Source: Rhodobacterales bacterium 56_14_T64 (GTDB taxonomy: Bacteria > Pseudomonadota > Alphaproteobacteria > Rhodobacterales > Rhodobacteraceae). From it: a DNA stretch of 41,492 bases. How positions within the stretch are numbered: the first letter of the stretch is position 1; every line of letters begins with the position of its first letter. Below are positions 8,185 through 16,592 of the stretch, piece after piece. The notes beneath the pieces are model-generated. The model had not been told where the DNA came from. It ran no database searches and was given only the letters and a program-made list of their open reading frames with translations. The stretch lies in NCBI GenBank assembly GCA_002162795.1, contig MAAY01000097.1, positions 1 to 41,492 on the forward strand, written 5' to 3'. The translations under genes were made by a program, and so were the position numbers.

Positions 8185-8957
8185 CGCCGATTATGCCACC
8201 CGAATTGGTGGCACTGATGGGGGCCGGGTTTTGGCATGGGGCTATCGTCTTCCTTCGGGTTTCGGCACTGACGGCGCTGCTGCCTGGGTTTGGCGAACAA
8301 TACGTGTCGATGCGGATCAAATTGGCCATTGCGCTGGCGTTCACCTTTATCGTGGCGCCGGCTTTGCCAACCTTTCCGCAACCAGATGGACTAATGCACT
8401 ACGCCAGTTTTGCGGTGACCGAATCGATCATCGGGCTGGCGCTGGGTGTCACAATCCGGTTTTTTGTGCATGCGCTGCAGACTGCAGGATCAATGGCGGC
8501 GCAGGCGACTTCATTGTCGCAGGTTCTGGGCGGCATTGGCTCTGAGCCGATGCCAGCCATTGGCGCAGTGTTGCTGATTGGTGGTCTGGCGCTGGCGATG
8601 ATGCTGGGACTGCACGTGCGGGTCGCTGAGTTTTTAATCTATTCCTATCAGATGTTTCCAGCCGGAGAGTTTCCCAATGGAGGCGGTTTGTCTGAGTGGG
8701 GCGTCTACCGAGTATCAAAGGCCTTCTCACTGGCGTTTACTCTGGCGGCACCGTTTCTTATCGCTTCAGTACTGTACAACCTGACACTGGGCGTCATCAA
8801 CCGAGCCATGCCGTCGCTGATGGTCGCCTTTGTCGGTGCGCCGGTCATCACCTTTGGCGGTTTGTTCATCCTTATGGTGGCCAGCCCGATGATCCTGCAA
8901 GTCTGGAGTAGCGCGCTGATGTCATTCTTTGGCAATCCCGGTGGAGGGATGCCATGA
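8181..8957 (+). CDS. fliR: FliR, flagellar export gate protein
   Basis: FliR is a membrane subunit of the FliP-FliQ-FliR export channel core. The 258-aa protein starts MTPIMPPELVALMGAGFWHG and has about six membrane helices, with the family-typical RVSALTALLPGFGEQYVSMR and the conserved region QAGS-like LQTAGSMAAQATSLSQVL near residues 95-115. The start was taken at the ATG that overlaps the flhA stop by four bases. A longer reading frame to the left is only open sequence inside flhA. It overlaps flhB by ATGA. FliQ is encoded elsewhere in this window (13761-14033), and fliP is not seen. Confidence 0.95.
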   Translation: MTPIMPPELVALMGAGFWHGAIVFLRVSALTALLPGFGEQYVSMRIKLAIALAFTFIVAPALPTFPQPDGLMHYASFAVTESIIGLALGVTIRFFVHALQTAGSMAAQATSLSQVLGGIGSEPMPAIGAVLLIGGLALAMMLGLHVRVAEFLIYSYQMFPAGEFPNGGGLSEWGVYRVSKAFSLAFTLAAPFLIASVLYNLTLGVINRAMPSLMVAFVGAPVITFGGLFILMVASPMILQVWSSALMSFFGNPGGGMP

Positions 8958-10039
8958 GTGGACAGGACGACGATACCGACAAGACATTTGACCCAACGCC
9001 AGAGAAACTTCGAAAAGCGCGGGAAAAAGGCGAAGTTGCCAAATCCACCGATCTTTCGGTGGCAGCGGCTTATGCCGGTCTGGTGATTGCATTCTATGGT
9101 TTTGGGGGGGATTCCGTCCGGGCTCTTGGTTCAGCGATGATGACCTTGCTGGATCAACCTGATCGGCTGGCCGAGCTGTTTTTTGAAGGCCCATCTGCGG
9201 CGCCTGTCGGAGGTTTGCTAATCAGCGTCAGCAGTGCCGTACTGCCATGGTTTCTAATCCCCTTTGTCTTGGTTCTGTTGTCGATCATTGGTCAAAAAGC
9301 TCTGGTGTTTGCCCCCAGCAAGCTGGAAATGAAATTGTCGAAAATTTCAGTCATTTCCAACGCCAAGAACAAGTTTGGCCGCGCGGGCCTGTTTGAATTT
9401 GGCAAGAGCTTTACCAAGCTCATACTTTATTCGATTTGCCTTGGTTTTTACATGAAGCTGCGGCTGCCCGATATGATTGCCGCGTCCGCAACCAGTCCCT
9501 TTACCGTGGTGGCATTGCTGGCGCAGTTGGGGATGGAATTCCTGTTCATTGCACTGCTGATCTCTCTTACCATTGGGGTTGTGGACGCTGGGTTTCAACA
9601 TGCTGAACATCACCGCAAGAACATGATGTCGCGCAAGGAAATTCAGGATGAGACCAAGGATTCCGAGGGCGATCCGCAAATGAAGGGCAAGCGGCGTCAG
9701 CGCGCCATGGAAATTTCCATGAATTCAATGATAGCCGAGGTGCCCAAAGCCGATGTCATTATCGTCAACCCGACCCATTATGCTGTGGCGCTGCAATGGG
9801 GCCGCGAACGCGGCACGGCGCCAACCTGTGTTGCCAAGGGCGTCGACGAAGTGGCGGCCACGATCCGCCGCGTTGCCAATGAACATGCCATTCCAATTCA
9901 TAGTGACCCGCCAACGGCGCGGGCATTGCATGCTACAATCGAAGTCGGAGGAGAGATCTTGGAAGAGCATTATGCACCGGTGGCTGCGGCGATCCGCTTT
10001 GCCGAAGACATGCGTCAGCGTGCCAAGGGACAGATTTAA
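8954..10039 (+). CDS. flhB: FlhB, flagellar export switch protein
   Basis: FlhB is the export-gate subunit that switches the apparatus from rod/hook to filament substrates. The 361-aa protein has a charged N-terminus (DPTPEKLRKAREKGEVAKST), four membrane helices between about residues 30 and 215, and a cytoplasmic domain with the autocleavage motif NPTH at residues 272-275. Cleavage between Asn and Pro, triggered with help from FliK (20119-21678), is how the family sets hook length. The start overlaps the fliR stop (ATGA) and the stop overlaps the next start (TAATG). Confidence 0.97.
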   Translation: MSGQDDDTDKTFDPTPEKLRKAREKGEVAKSTDLSVAAAYAGLVIAFYGFGGDSVRALGSAMMTLLDQPDRLAELFFEGPSAAPVGGLLISVSSAVLPWFLIPFVLVLLSIIGQKALVFAPSKLEMKLSKISVISNAKNKFGRAGLFEFGKSFTKLILYSICLGFYMKLRLPDMIAASATSPFTVVALLAQLGMEFLFIALLISLTIGVVDAGFQHAEHHRKNMMSRKEIQDETKDSEGDPQMKGKRRQRAMEISMNSMIAEVPKADVIIVNPTHYAVALQWGRERGTAPTCVAKGVDEVAATIRRVANEHAIPIHSDPPTARALHATIEVGGEILEEHYAPVAAAIRFAEDMRQRAKGQI

Positions 10040-10440
10040 TGAAGCAGAAAATGCTGGATCAGATGGCCGCCGTCACCGAGGCGCAATACCTGCGTGAACA
10101 TGCCAAGATAAAGCCGATCCTGGATGAGGACGCCGCGTTGCGCGGCAAGCTGTCCAAACTTGATACACAAATGAAGGAAACCCGTCAGCAGGGTGAGCAG
10201 GATCATGCCATGCGGGCATTGGGCGCTGATCTGTTGTGGCAAGGCTGGCACAGTCGGACACGGCGTCAGTTGAACATAGAGTTGGCACAGGTCACAGCGC
10301 GCAAACTCAAGGCAATGGACCAGGTTCGTAAAGCCTTTGGTCGCAAACATGCTGTTCAGACCATGGCGGATCAGGAACGAAAACGCCTGAAGCAGGACCG
10401 GACCAAGAAACTGGAAGCGCAGTTGCTGGGCCTGTCTTAG
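10039..10440 (+). CDS. Small coiled-coil protein after flhB, FliJ-like candidate
   Basis: This is a 133-aa, highly charged, almost entirely helical protein with no signal or membrane segment. Two helical stretches (about residues 8-52 and 72-130) could pair into the antiparallel coiled coil typical of FliJ, the stalk protein of the export ATPase. A tryptophan-containing turn (LLWQGWHSRTRRQ) divides them. The sequence itself does not let me assign it to FliJ with confidence. The TAATG overlap with flhB points to a flagellar export role, and no other FliJ candidate is encoded near fliI. It is the last gene before a strong terminator. Confidence 0.5.
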   Translation: MKQKMLDQMAAVTEAQYLREHAKIKPILDEDAALRGKLSKLDTQMKETRQQGEQDHAMRALGADLLWQGWHSRTRRQLNIELAQVTARKLKAMDQVRKAFGRKHAVQTMADQERKRLKQDRTKKLEAQLLGLS

Positions 10441-10526
10441 TCAACGGTCGGAAAGGTGCTCAATAATTGAGTGACCGGATTTTCGATTGATGCGTAAGAA
10501 CTAATCCATCCATTCAGATGTCGCAG

Positions 10527-10562
10527 AAAAAGGGCCAAACCCAATTGGGTTTGGCCCTTTTG
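10527..10562. terminator. Bidirectional terminator between flhB operon and flgH operon
   Basis: A perfect palindrome with arms AAAAGGGCCAAACCC and its complement around AATT ends in T-runs on both strands. It serves the convergent plus-strand flhA-fliR-flhB operon and the minus-strand flg operon ending at 10584. Confidence 0.92.
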
Positions 10563-10583
10563 AATGGCTAAAGTTTGAAACTG

Positions 10584-11075
10584 TCAGACGTCCTGTCGGG
10601 AAATATCCATGATCAACACGTCTGAAATTTCGTTACCTAGCTCTCTTTGTGCAGCTTCTCGCAGGGCTGTGCGCAGTGGCATCATCACATCTGAACGGGT
10701 GAACGCGCCGCGAAATCCACCCATGTTGGCATGGTCGAACAACACCTGTAACAGCACGTCACGCAGTTTAGGTTCAAGAGCATAAACCCGGTCGCTCATT
10801 TCCGGAGTGGTTTCCAAGCTAAGGGACATAACCACCAGGGCCGACAATTCTTCGCGTTCGACCACTGGCACGACAAACTGATTGTTCAGTTTAACGTAGA
10901 CGTAATCTGGGGTGTCCTCTTCTTCGTGATGTTCCTCTTGGGCGGCGGGGGCGTGATCGCCGTCCATCTCAGAGGTCTCATGTGTTTCCGCCGGAGGAGC
11001 GAGCATTATTCCAGCGCCGATCCCGCCGCCAGTGCCGACGATGAGCAGAATGATGGGTAAGAGTTTAGATAACAT
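10584..11075 (-). CDS. Second FliL-like flagellar protein
   Basis: The 163-aa product has an N-terminal Gly-rich membrane helix (about residues 5-26), a His/Glu/Asp-rich acidic linker (30-55), and a periplasmic domain that ends VLIMDISRQDV, echoing the VLIMDF ending of FliL. In rhizobial clusters a fliL gene commonly follows flgH, as here, so this may be the gene in the ancestral position and the copy at 201-722 its paralogue. A role around the stator or MS ring is expected from the family. It lies eight bases after flgH and is the last gene of the flgB-to-flgH operon. Which of the two copies supports rotation cannot be told from sequence. Confidence 0.75.
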   Translation of the reverse strand: MLSKLLPIILLIVGTGGGIGAGIMLAPPAETHETSEMDGDHAPAAQEEHHEEEDTPDYVYVKLNNQFVVPVVEREELSALVVMSLSLETTPEMSDRVYALEPKLRDVLLQVLFDHANMGGFRGAFTRSDVMMPLRTALREAAQRELGNEISDVLIMDISRQDV

Positions 11076-11083
11076 GGGAATCC

Positions 11084-11824
11084 TCAGAATGGCAGGACGA
11101 CATCGAGCAACTGCTGGCCATAGCGCGGCTGCTGCACATCGGTAATTTGTCCGCGACCACCATAAGACACACGAGCTGACGCGATTTTGTCATAGGTGAT
11201 TTCGTTCTGGCGGCTGATGTCTTCGGGGCGGACATAACCAGTGACCAACAGTTCACGCATTTCAAAGTTGACCCGCAACTCTTGTGACCCGTTGATCGCC
11301 AGGACCCCGTTTGGCAAGACATCGACAATGGTGGCAGCCACGCGCAACGTCAGCTTTTCATTCCGCTTGACTGTGCCTTTGCCTGTTGAGCCGCTGCTGC
11401 TACTCAGGTCAACCGCAGTGGCCATCGAGGCGCCATCAGGTAAATGCTCATCCAGACGCTGAGGCAAGCCCAATAGGTTAGAGACGCCCATGGATTCTTC
11501 GCCTGAGCGCGACCGAGACGTTCCATTAGAGATCTCGGCTTTTTCATCAATTTCAATGACAACTGTCAAAATGTCACCTTTGCGAACAGCACGCCGGTCG
11601 CCCAACAGTGACTGCCGCTCTCCGCTCCACAGTGAGGATACGTCAACTGCGCGTTGCGGGTGTGTGGTCGCCGGTAGCCCTTGCCACAGCATAGCCACAT
11701 GTTCGGGCGTTTCATTGGCTGGCGAAAAGGTTGGAGCCTTGCCTACATGGTCCATGCGGCCGCAGGCCCCCAGCAGGGCCAAGCCCACAATCGCCATTCT
11801 GGCCAGTGTTAGTTTCTTGTGCAT
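11084..11824 (-). CDS. flgH: FlgH, flagellar L-ring lipoprotein
   Basis: FlgH builds the outer-membrane L ring through which the distal rod turns. The 246-aa precursor has a lipoprotein signal with lipobox LLGAC (Cys21 is the acylated residue). The body carries family hallmarks: SLWSGERQSLLGDRRAVRKG, then ILTVVIEIDEKAEISNGT, and a C-terminal VRPEDISRQNEITYDKIASA region. The start overlaps the flgA stop (TAATG), showing tight coupling. FlgI, the P-ring protein usually encoded beside flgH or flgA, is not in the window. Confidence 0.96.
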   Translation of the reverse strand: MHKKLTLARMAIVGLALLGACGRMDHVGKAPTFSPANETPEHVAMLWQGLPATTHPQRAVDVSSLWSGERQSLLGDRRAVRKGDILTVVIEIDEKAEISNGTSRSRSGEESMGVSNLLGLPQRLDEHLPDGASMATAVDLSSSSGSTGKGTVKRNEKLTLRVAATIVDVLPNGVLAINGSQELRVNFEMRELLVTGYVRPEDISRQNEITYDKIASARVSYGGRGQITDVQQPRYGQQLLDVVLPF

Positions 11825-12240
11825 TATCTTACCTCAATGGAACCGTCAGCGCTGATGCGCCCGGATATGGTGGTGCGCGACGCTAAATTCATCGCTCGAA
11901 TGATGTCGCCTTCGGAACCGCGTCCCAACGAACGACCTTCGGTTGAGATCAGCAATCCGCCACGGCGAAAATTAAGCATTACCAGATCGTTGCGATCAAC
12001 GATTGCTGGCGGACCAACGTCGCCAGGTCGGATAGGACGTCCGGCGTAAAGCGATACCCGGGCCTCTTGGCCAATCAAGTCGTCGGGGTCGGAAAAGGCA
12101 CCGGCAATATCCACCGATTTGTAGGCCAGATCCTCGGCTGTAATGATCTGCTTGGCCCGGATTGTGCGGACAGGCACCAAAGTGTCTGCCCAACCGGCCT
12201 GGGCCATCAGAACCGTCAAAAGAGTCAATATCAGTTTCAT
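11824..12240 (-). CDS. flgA: FlgA, P-ring assembly chaperone
   Basis: FlgA is a periplasmic chaperone for assembly of the P ring from FlgI. The 138-aa precursor has a signal peptide (residues 1-18, ending AGWA) and a SAF/AFP-like domain: VPVRTIRAKQIITAEDL near the N-terminus, GQEARVSLYAGRPIRPGDVG in the middle, and a basic C-terminus. It is shorter than the enteric protein, as is usual in Alphaproteobacteria. The start overlaps the flgG stop (TGATG). Confidence 0.92.
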   Translation of the reverse strand: MKLILTLLTVLMAQAGWADTLVPVRTIRAKQIITAEDLAYKSVDIAGAFSDPDDLIGQEARVSLYAGRPIRPGDVGPPAIVDRNDLVMLNFRRGGLLISTEGRSLGRGSEGDIIRAMNLASRTTISGRISADGSIEVR

Positions 12241-13025
12241 CAGCGCACCTGCGTAGTTGCGCCCATCATCTGGTCGACGGCCGAGATTACTTTGGCATTC
12301 ATTTCATAACCGCGCTGGGCTTCGATCAGTTCTGTGACTTCGCGCACCGCATCCACCGAGCTGGCCTCGAGGTAGCCTTGGCGCAGCGATCCCAATCCGT
12401 CTTCGCCGGGCGTGGAGACCACAGGTGCGCCAGATGCTTCGGTTTCGGTGAACAGGTTGCTGCCACGCGCCTCAAGCCCTTTGGGGTTGGCAAAACCGGA
12501 CAGGGTCAATTGTCCCAGTAATTGACCTTCGGCGGTTTCGTCAAAATAGGCATAAACCTCACCTTCGCCGTTGATTGAGATGCTGCGGGCATCTTCCGGG
12601 ATGGTAATATCGGGAGAGACAGCCAGCCCGTCAGAGGTGACAATGAGACCTTCGGCAGACCGTTTCAGCGAACCGTCACGGGTAAAGGCGCTTTCGCCTG
12701 ATGGCAGAGTCACTTCCAGGTAACCTTTGCCATCAATGGCCAGATCCAAGTCATTGCCAGTCTGCGCCAGCGCCCCCTGGGACAGGTAAACCGAGACCGC
12801 AGCTGGGCGCACACCAAGGCCAACCTGAACGCCGGTTGGCAGCACAGTGCCATCCGACGCATTGATAGTGCCGGCCCGCGATACCTGCTGGTAATGCAGG
12901 TCGGCAAATTCCGCTCGCCGGGCGTTATAGGCGGTGGTGTTCATATTGGCGAGGTTGTTCGCGATAGTCTCGACGCGCATTTGCTGTGCGCTCATTCCGG
13001 TGGCTGCAATCTTTAGGGCACGCAT
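12240..13025 (-). CDS. flgG: FlgG, distal rod protein
   Basis: FlgG forms the distal rod of the flagellum. The 261-aa protein has the conserved N-terminal rod/hook motif (IAATGMSAQQMRVETIANNL, then ANMNTTAYNARRAEF), the central domain (LAIDGKGYLEVTLPSGESAF) and the C-terminal helix ending EVTELIEAQRGYEMNAKVI. It is exported by the type III apparatus and has no cleaved signal. AGGAGA precedes the ATG. It lies between flgF and flgA in the operon. Confidence 0.97.
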   Translation of the reverse strand: MRALKIAATGMSAQQMRVETIANNLANMNTTAYNARRAEFADLHYQQVSRAGTINASDGTVLPTGVQVGLGVRPAAVSVYLSQGALAQTGNDLDLAIDGKGYLEVTLPSGESAFTRDGSLKRSAEGLIVTSDGLAVSPDITIPEDARSISINGEGEVYAYFDETAEGQLLGQLTLSGFANPKGLEARGSNLFTETEASGAPVVSTPGEDGLGSLRQGYLEASSVDAVREVTELIEAQRGYEMNAKVISAVDQMMGATTQVR

Positions 13026-13047
13026 CGGGGTTCTCCTACGAATCGTG

Positions 13048-13761
13048 TTATTTGATTAGGTTTTTTATGGCATTGCGAATGCGCTGGTCTTCGGTTTCCA
13101 GGAAACTTTGACCCATTTCATACGCGCGCTGGATCTCAATCATCCGAGCCATTTGTGACATTGGATTGACGTTGGATCCTTCGACGAAACCCTGCAGAAT
13201 TTGCGCCTTATCGGTTTCTTCGATGTCGCCATCGACACGGAACATCACGCCATCTTCGCGCACCATGGTGTGCGCTTCGGCTGGCTTGAACAGTCCGATC
13301 TGTCCCAGTGGACTGCCATCTGCGCTGACTGTGCCATCTGGGGCGATGCTGATGGTTTCGGCGTCGCCAGGGACAAATACTGGCGAGCCGCCAGCGTCCA
13401 ACACTCGGTAGCCGTCAAAGGTCACTAGGTCGCCATCGGCATTGGGAGAGAAGGCACCGGCCCGTGTCAGCCGTTCGCCCGACGGAGTCTCAACTTTGAA
13501 ATAGCCATCGCCTTCGATGGCCAGATCAAAGGTGCCGCCGGTTTTGGTCAGAGCGCCCTGTTCCATCGATGTGTTGCGGATATTGGCGCGCGACATCGAC
13601 ATTGACGACTGACCGGCCCCCGACTGGATGAACTCTGAAAAAATCAGACCTTCCTGACGGTATCCGGAAGTGGCTGAGTTGGCGATATTGTTCGCCACAA
13701 CCTGCATTTCGCGCATCAGTCCCGACTGGCGGGAGAGCGTAGCATAACCTGCAGTTTCCAT
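13048..13761 (-). CDS. flgF: FlgF, proximal rod protein
   Basis: FlgF is a proximal-rod protein. The start was set at the ATG at 13761, which overlaps the fliQ stop (TAATG) and gives a normal 237-aa protein beginning METAGYATLSRQSGLMREMQ. The longer open frame upstream lies inside fliQ and encodes no recognisable protein. The protein has the N-terminal rod motif VVANNIANSATSGYRQEGL, the central LAIEGDGYFKVETPSGERL, and the C-terminal IEIQRAYEMGQSFLETEDQR helix. Confidence 0.95.
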   Translation of the reverse strand: METAGYATLSRQSGLMREMQVVANNIANSATSGYRQEGLIFSEFIQSGAGQSSMSMSRANIRNTSMEQGALTKTGGTFDLAIEGDGYFKVETPSGERLTRAGAFSPNADGDLVTFDGYRVLDAGGSPVFVPGDAETISIAPDGTVSADGSPLGQIGLFKPAEAHTMVREDGVMFRVDGDIEETDKAQILQGFVEGSNVNPMSQMARMIEIQRAYEMGQSFLETEDQRIRNAIKNLIK

Positions 13762-14033
13762 TACGAACCTCCAATAATCAGGGGGATGATCTGGCCATGG
13801 AAAAAGGCCAGCATCGTTTGTGTCATGAATCCCATGGTCATCCAGAAAACCACCATGATTGCGGCCAGTTTTGGCACAAATGTCAGGGTCATTTCCTGGA
13901 CCGAGGTGAGCGCCTGAAACAGGCCAATGCTCAACCCGACCACCAACGCTACAGTCAGGATAGGAGTCGACGTCATAACGGCGGTCCACATTGCCTGACG
14001 TAGCGTGTCGTAGAATTGTCCCTCAGTCATCAT
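13761..14033 (-). CDS. fliQ: FliQ, flagellar export gate protein
   Basis: FliQ is a small two-helix membrane subunit of the export channel, four copies of which wrap around FliP/FliR. The 90-aa protein has helices at about residues 17-40 and 50-72 with the typical VGLSIGLFQALTSVQEMTLT connecting segment and FVPKLAAIMVV. Its placement among rod genes, not beside fliR, is usual in Rhodobacterales and rhizobia. It lies four bases after fliE. Confidence 0.95.
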   Translation of the reverse strand: MMTEGQFYDTLRQAMWTAVMTSTPILTVALVVGLSIGLFQALTSVQEMTLTFVPKLAAIMVVFWMTMGFMTQTMLAFFHGQIIPLIIGGS

Positions 14034-14037
14034 GGGC

Positions 14038-14334
14038 TTAGACCGGCATCCGCAGAATTTCTTGATACGCTTCGACCACTTTGTTGCGCACGGTCACGGC
14101 TGTCTCAACGGCCAGCTCGGTTTGGGCCAGCGCCTGTACTAGGGCATGCGGGTCGGCATCGCCGGTCATCGCGGCAACCGAAGTCAGCTCGCTGTTTTGC
14201 AGTGTGGCGGTGAAATCCTGAAAACTATTTTTCAGAAGCGCGCCGGCGTCACTGCCGGAATGCTCGGGGTCAATTTTGGTGGCCGGGCGTGCTGCTGCAT
14301 AGCCACTGGCGGCGGAAAGACTGCGAATATCCAT
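14038..14334 (-). CDS. fliE: FliE, MS-ring/rod junction protein
   Basis: FliE joins the rod to the MS ring and the export channel. The 98-aa protein has a variable N-terminus and a conserved C-terminal half: DPHALVQALAQTELAVETAV followed by VRNKVVEAYQEILRMPV, the family signature. It is exported early by the type III machinery. It lies between flgC and fliQ in the same operon. Confidence 0.95.
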   Translation of the reverse strand: MDIRSLSAASGYAAARPATKIDPEHSGSDAGALLKNSFQDFTATLQNSELTSVAAMTGDADPHALVQALAQTELAVETAVTVRNKVVEAYQEILRMPV

Positions 14335-14356
14335 TCTGGATCTCCTAGAGGTTTAG

Positions 14357-14749
14357 TTATCGGCGAAGTAATTCCATCAAAGACGCGGACATCTGCCGCG
14401 TTTGATCGAACATTTTGAGGTTGGCTTCATAGCTGCGCTGGGCCTCGCGGGCGTCAGCGATTTCAATCATCAGGTCGACGTTCGACCCTTCGTAGTGACC
14501 GCTGCCATCTGCCATTGGGTGCGACGGGTCGTAGACTTTGGCCAGATCGCTTTGATCCAGAGTAACCCGTCCTACTTGGACGCTTTCTGCGTTTGTGCTC
14601 ATGTCGCGCACTGCTTCAAACGGAACTGTTTTGCGACGATAGCCAGGGGTATCCGCGTTTGAGATATTCTCGGATACGTGGCGCAACCGTGCTGCTTGGG
14701 CCTTTAGGCCGCTTGACGAAACAGACAGGGCATTGGAAAATTCACTCAT
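14357..14749 (-). CDS. flgC: FlgC, proximal rod protein
   Basis: FlgC is one of the proximal rod proteins. The 130-aa product has the N-terminal motif SSGLKAQAARLRHVSENISN followed by ADTPGYRRKTVPF, and a C-terminal helix NVDLMIEIADAREAQRSYEA. The length is typical of the family. It lies 14 bp after flgB. Confidence 0.96.
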   Translation of the reverse strand: MSEFSNALSVSSSGLKAQAARLRHVSENISNADTPGYRRKTVPFEAVRDMSTNAESVQVGRVTLDQSDLAKVYDPSHPMADGSGHYEGSNVDLMIEIADAREAQRSYEANLKMFDQTRQMSASLMELLRR

Positions 14750-14763
14750 TGTTCATAGCCTCC

Positions 14764-15153
14764 TTACCCACGACCCAAGCTGGCGCGTATGACATTCATG
14801 GAAGATTTGTAGATCGCGAGCGCCTTGTCGTGCTGACGCTTGACCTCGACCCCTTTTAGGATCTCGGTCTCGACTGACACGGAATTGTTGTTAGGATCGG
14901 TACCAGCATCCGAGGTGCTGACCGTCCAGCTCAAACCTTGATCGGAGGACCCGTTCAGATGGTTGCGTCGGCTGGCGCGCATGTCGCCCTGTTGGGCGTT
15001 GTCGTCAAAAACTTCGGCAAAGGGTTTGATGTCTTTGGCGTGGTAACCAGGCGTATCGGCATTGGCGACATTCTGCGACACCAATGCCTGGCGTGCCCCG
15101 GCATGGGTCGCCATAGCATTTGCTAGTTTAAAGACATTCAGCTCTGTGAACAT
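14764..15153 (-). CDS. flgB: FlgB, proximal rod protein
   Basis: FlgB is the rod protein next to FliE. The start was taken at the ATG at 15153, giving a 129-aa protein that begins MFTELNVFKLANAMATHAGA and carries QALVSQNVANADTPGYHAKD, the rod motif. Longer in-frame sequence upstream would run through the promoter region and into fliI and was rejected. As the first gene of the flgB-flgC-fliE-fliQ-flgF-flgG-flgA-flgH-fliL2 operon it is preceded by an 87-bp divergent promoter region with a CtrA-like box. Confidence 0.95.
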   Translation of the reverse strand: MFTELNVFKLANAMATHAGARQALVSQNVANADTPGYHAKDIKPFAEVFDDNAQQGDMRASRRNHLNGSSDQGLSWTVSTSDAGTDPNNNSVSVETEILKGVEVKRQHDKALAIYKSSMNVIRASLGRG

Positions 15154-15176
15154 CGGGGCTTCTCCCTCGATTGATT

Positions 15177-15192
15177 TCAACCAAGGCTTAAC
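15177..15192. promoter_or_regulatory. CtrA-like box between flgB and fliI
   Basis: TCAA-CCAAGGC-TTAAC matches TTAA-N7-TTAAC with one mismatch. It lies 24 bp upstream of flgB and 49 bp upstream of fliI in the divergent gap, so it could control both operons. Confidence 0.5.
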
Positions 15193-15240
15193 CCTGATTC
15201 CTTTAGAAATTGTTTTCAGAAACGTGTTGGAGAATCCGCA

Positions 15241-16569
15241 ATGACCGCTGACCTGAATGCATTGACCCAGGAAATAGCCAGCAAACGGCTGTCGACGCCG
15301 GTCGGCAGAGTGACCGGAATAACTGGTGGTGTGATCGAGATCTCCGGTCTTGGCAGTACCGCGCGAATCGGTGACCGGCTGATTTTGCAACGCCAGGATG
15401 GCGATAAGTTGTCCGGCGAGGTGATGATGATAAATAGTAACTTTATCAGCATGTTGCCTGATGTTGCCCCAAATAAAGTGGCGATTTCTGATCCCGTCCT
15501 ACTGTACCCGACGCCAGAATTTTCTCCGGCTGATAATTGGATCGGCAGAGTGATTGATCCCTTTGGCGCACCACTGGATGGACGGCCAATGTTGCGCGGT
15601 GGCACCCCCCGTGACCTGATGGCGCCACCTCCGCGGGCGGCCGAGCGCAAGCCTTTGGGAGGCCGACTTCCAACCGGTGTTTCGGTGCTGAACACGATTC
15701 TCCCGATTGTTTGCGGCCAGCGAGTCGGTCTTTTTGCCGGTTCCGGGGTTGGTAAATCGATGCTTCTGGCAAAATTGGCGCAGAATATGGATGCCGATGT
15801 GGTGGTAATGGCGCTAATTGGCGAACGAGGCCGCGAAGTGAATCATTTTGTTGACCACGTGCTTGGCCCCGAAGGCATGAAGCGCGCCATCGTGGTGGCG
15901 GCGACCTCGGATCAGTCGGCTTTGATACGGCGACGTTGCGCCTGGTCGGCGATGGCGGTGGCTGAACACTTCCGTGACCAGGGCAAAACCGTGCTGTTCC
16001 TAGCCGATTCTGTCACCCGATTTGCCGAGGCACACCGCGAAATTTCAGTCGCCTCAGGAGAGGCGCCAGCCCTGCGCGGCTATCCGCCTTCGGTGACCCC
16101 ACTGATCACCGGGTTGTGCGAGCGCGCTGGTCCCGGAGCCGCAGGGCAGGGCGATATCACCGCCGTGTTCAGCGTGCTGGTGGCTGGTTCTGATATGGAT
16201 GAGCCGATTGCGGATATTCTGCGCGGGGTTTTGGACGGTCATATCGTGTTGAACCGTGAGATTGCAGAGCGTGGCCGGTTCCCGGCCATTGATGTTTCCC
16301 GGTCTGTATCGCGCAGCTTGCCTGGCGCTGCCACGCCAGAAGAGAACGAAACCATTTCTAACGTGCGCAAATACCTGGGCACCTACGAACAGTCCGAGGT
16401 GATGATCCGGGCCGGTTTGTATTCTGAAGGCAGCGATATGGTTCTGGATCAGGCGGTCAAGGTCTGGCCTGAATTGGACAGCTTCTTTGGCAAAGACGAT
16501 CCCGAGGGGATAAAGAGCAGCTTCAACCGTCTGAATTTACTACTGCGTCGCGCGGGCGGGAATCGCTAA
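15241..16569 (+). CDS. fliI: FliI, flagellar export ATPase
   Basis: FliI is the F1-like ATPase of the export apparatus that helps release substrates from their chaperones. The 442-aa length is normal. The Walker A motif GSGVGKS is at about residues 167-173, Walker B VLFLAD at about 251-256, and the arginine-rich TSDQSALIRRRCAW segment matches the family. It stands as a single plus-strand gene divergent from flgB and ending at a terminator, without fliH or fliJ beside it. GGAG lies seven bases before the ATG. Confidence 0.96.
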   Translation: MTADLNALTQEIASKRLSTPVGRVTGITGGVIEISGLGSTARIGDRLILQRQDGDKLSGEVMMINSNFISMLPDVAPNKVAISDPVLLYPTPEFSPADNWIGRVIDPFGAPLDGRPMLRGGTPRDLMAPPPRAAERKPLGGRLPTGVSVLNTILPIVCGQRVGLFAGSGVGKSMLLAKLAQNMDADVVVMALIGERGREVNHFVDHVLGPEGMKRAIVVAATSDQSALIRRRCAWSAMAVAEHFRDQGKTVLFLADSVTRFAEAHREISVASGEAPALRGYPPSVTPLITGLCERAGPGAAGQGDITAVFSVLVAGSDMDEPIADILRGVLDGHIVLNREIAERGRFPAIDVSRSVSRSLPGAATPEENETISNVRKYLGTYEQSEVMIRAGLYSEGSDMVLDQAVKVWPELDSFFGKDDPEGIKSSFNRLNLLLRRAGGNR

Positions 16570-16592
16570 CTTAACTCGCCGACAGGAAAACG

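Noticed and set aside
13762-13989. N-terminal extension of FlgF
   Set aside because: It is the shifted frame of fliQ; the ATG at 13761 gives the exact conserved FlgF start.
15154-15390. N-terminal extension of FlgB through the promoter into fliI
   Set aside because: It crosses the CtrA-like box and the fliI 5' end and has no flagellar motif; the ATG at 15153 starts the known domain.
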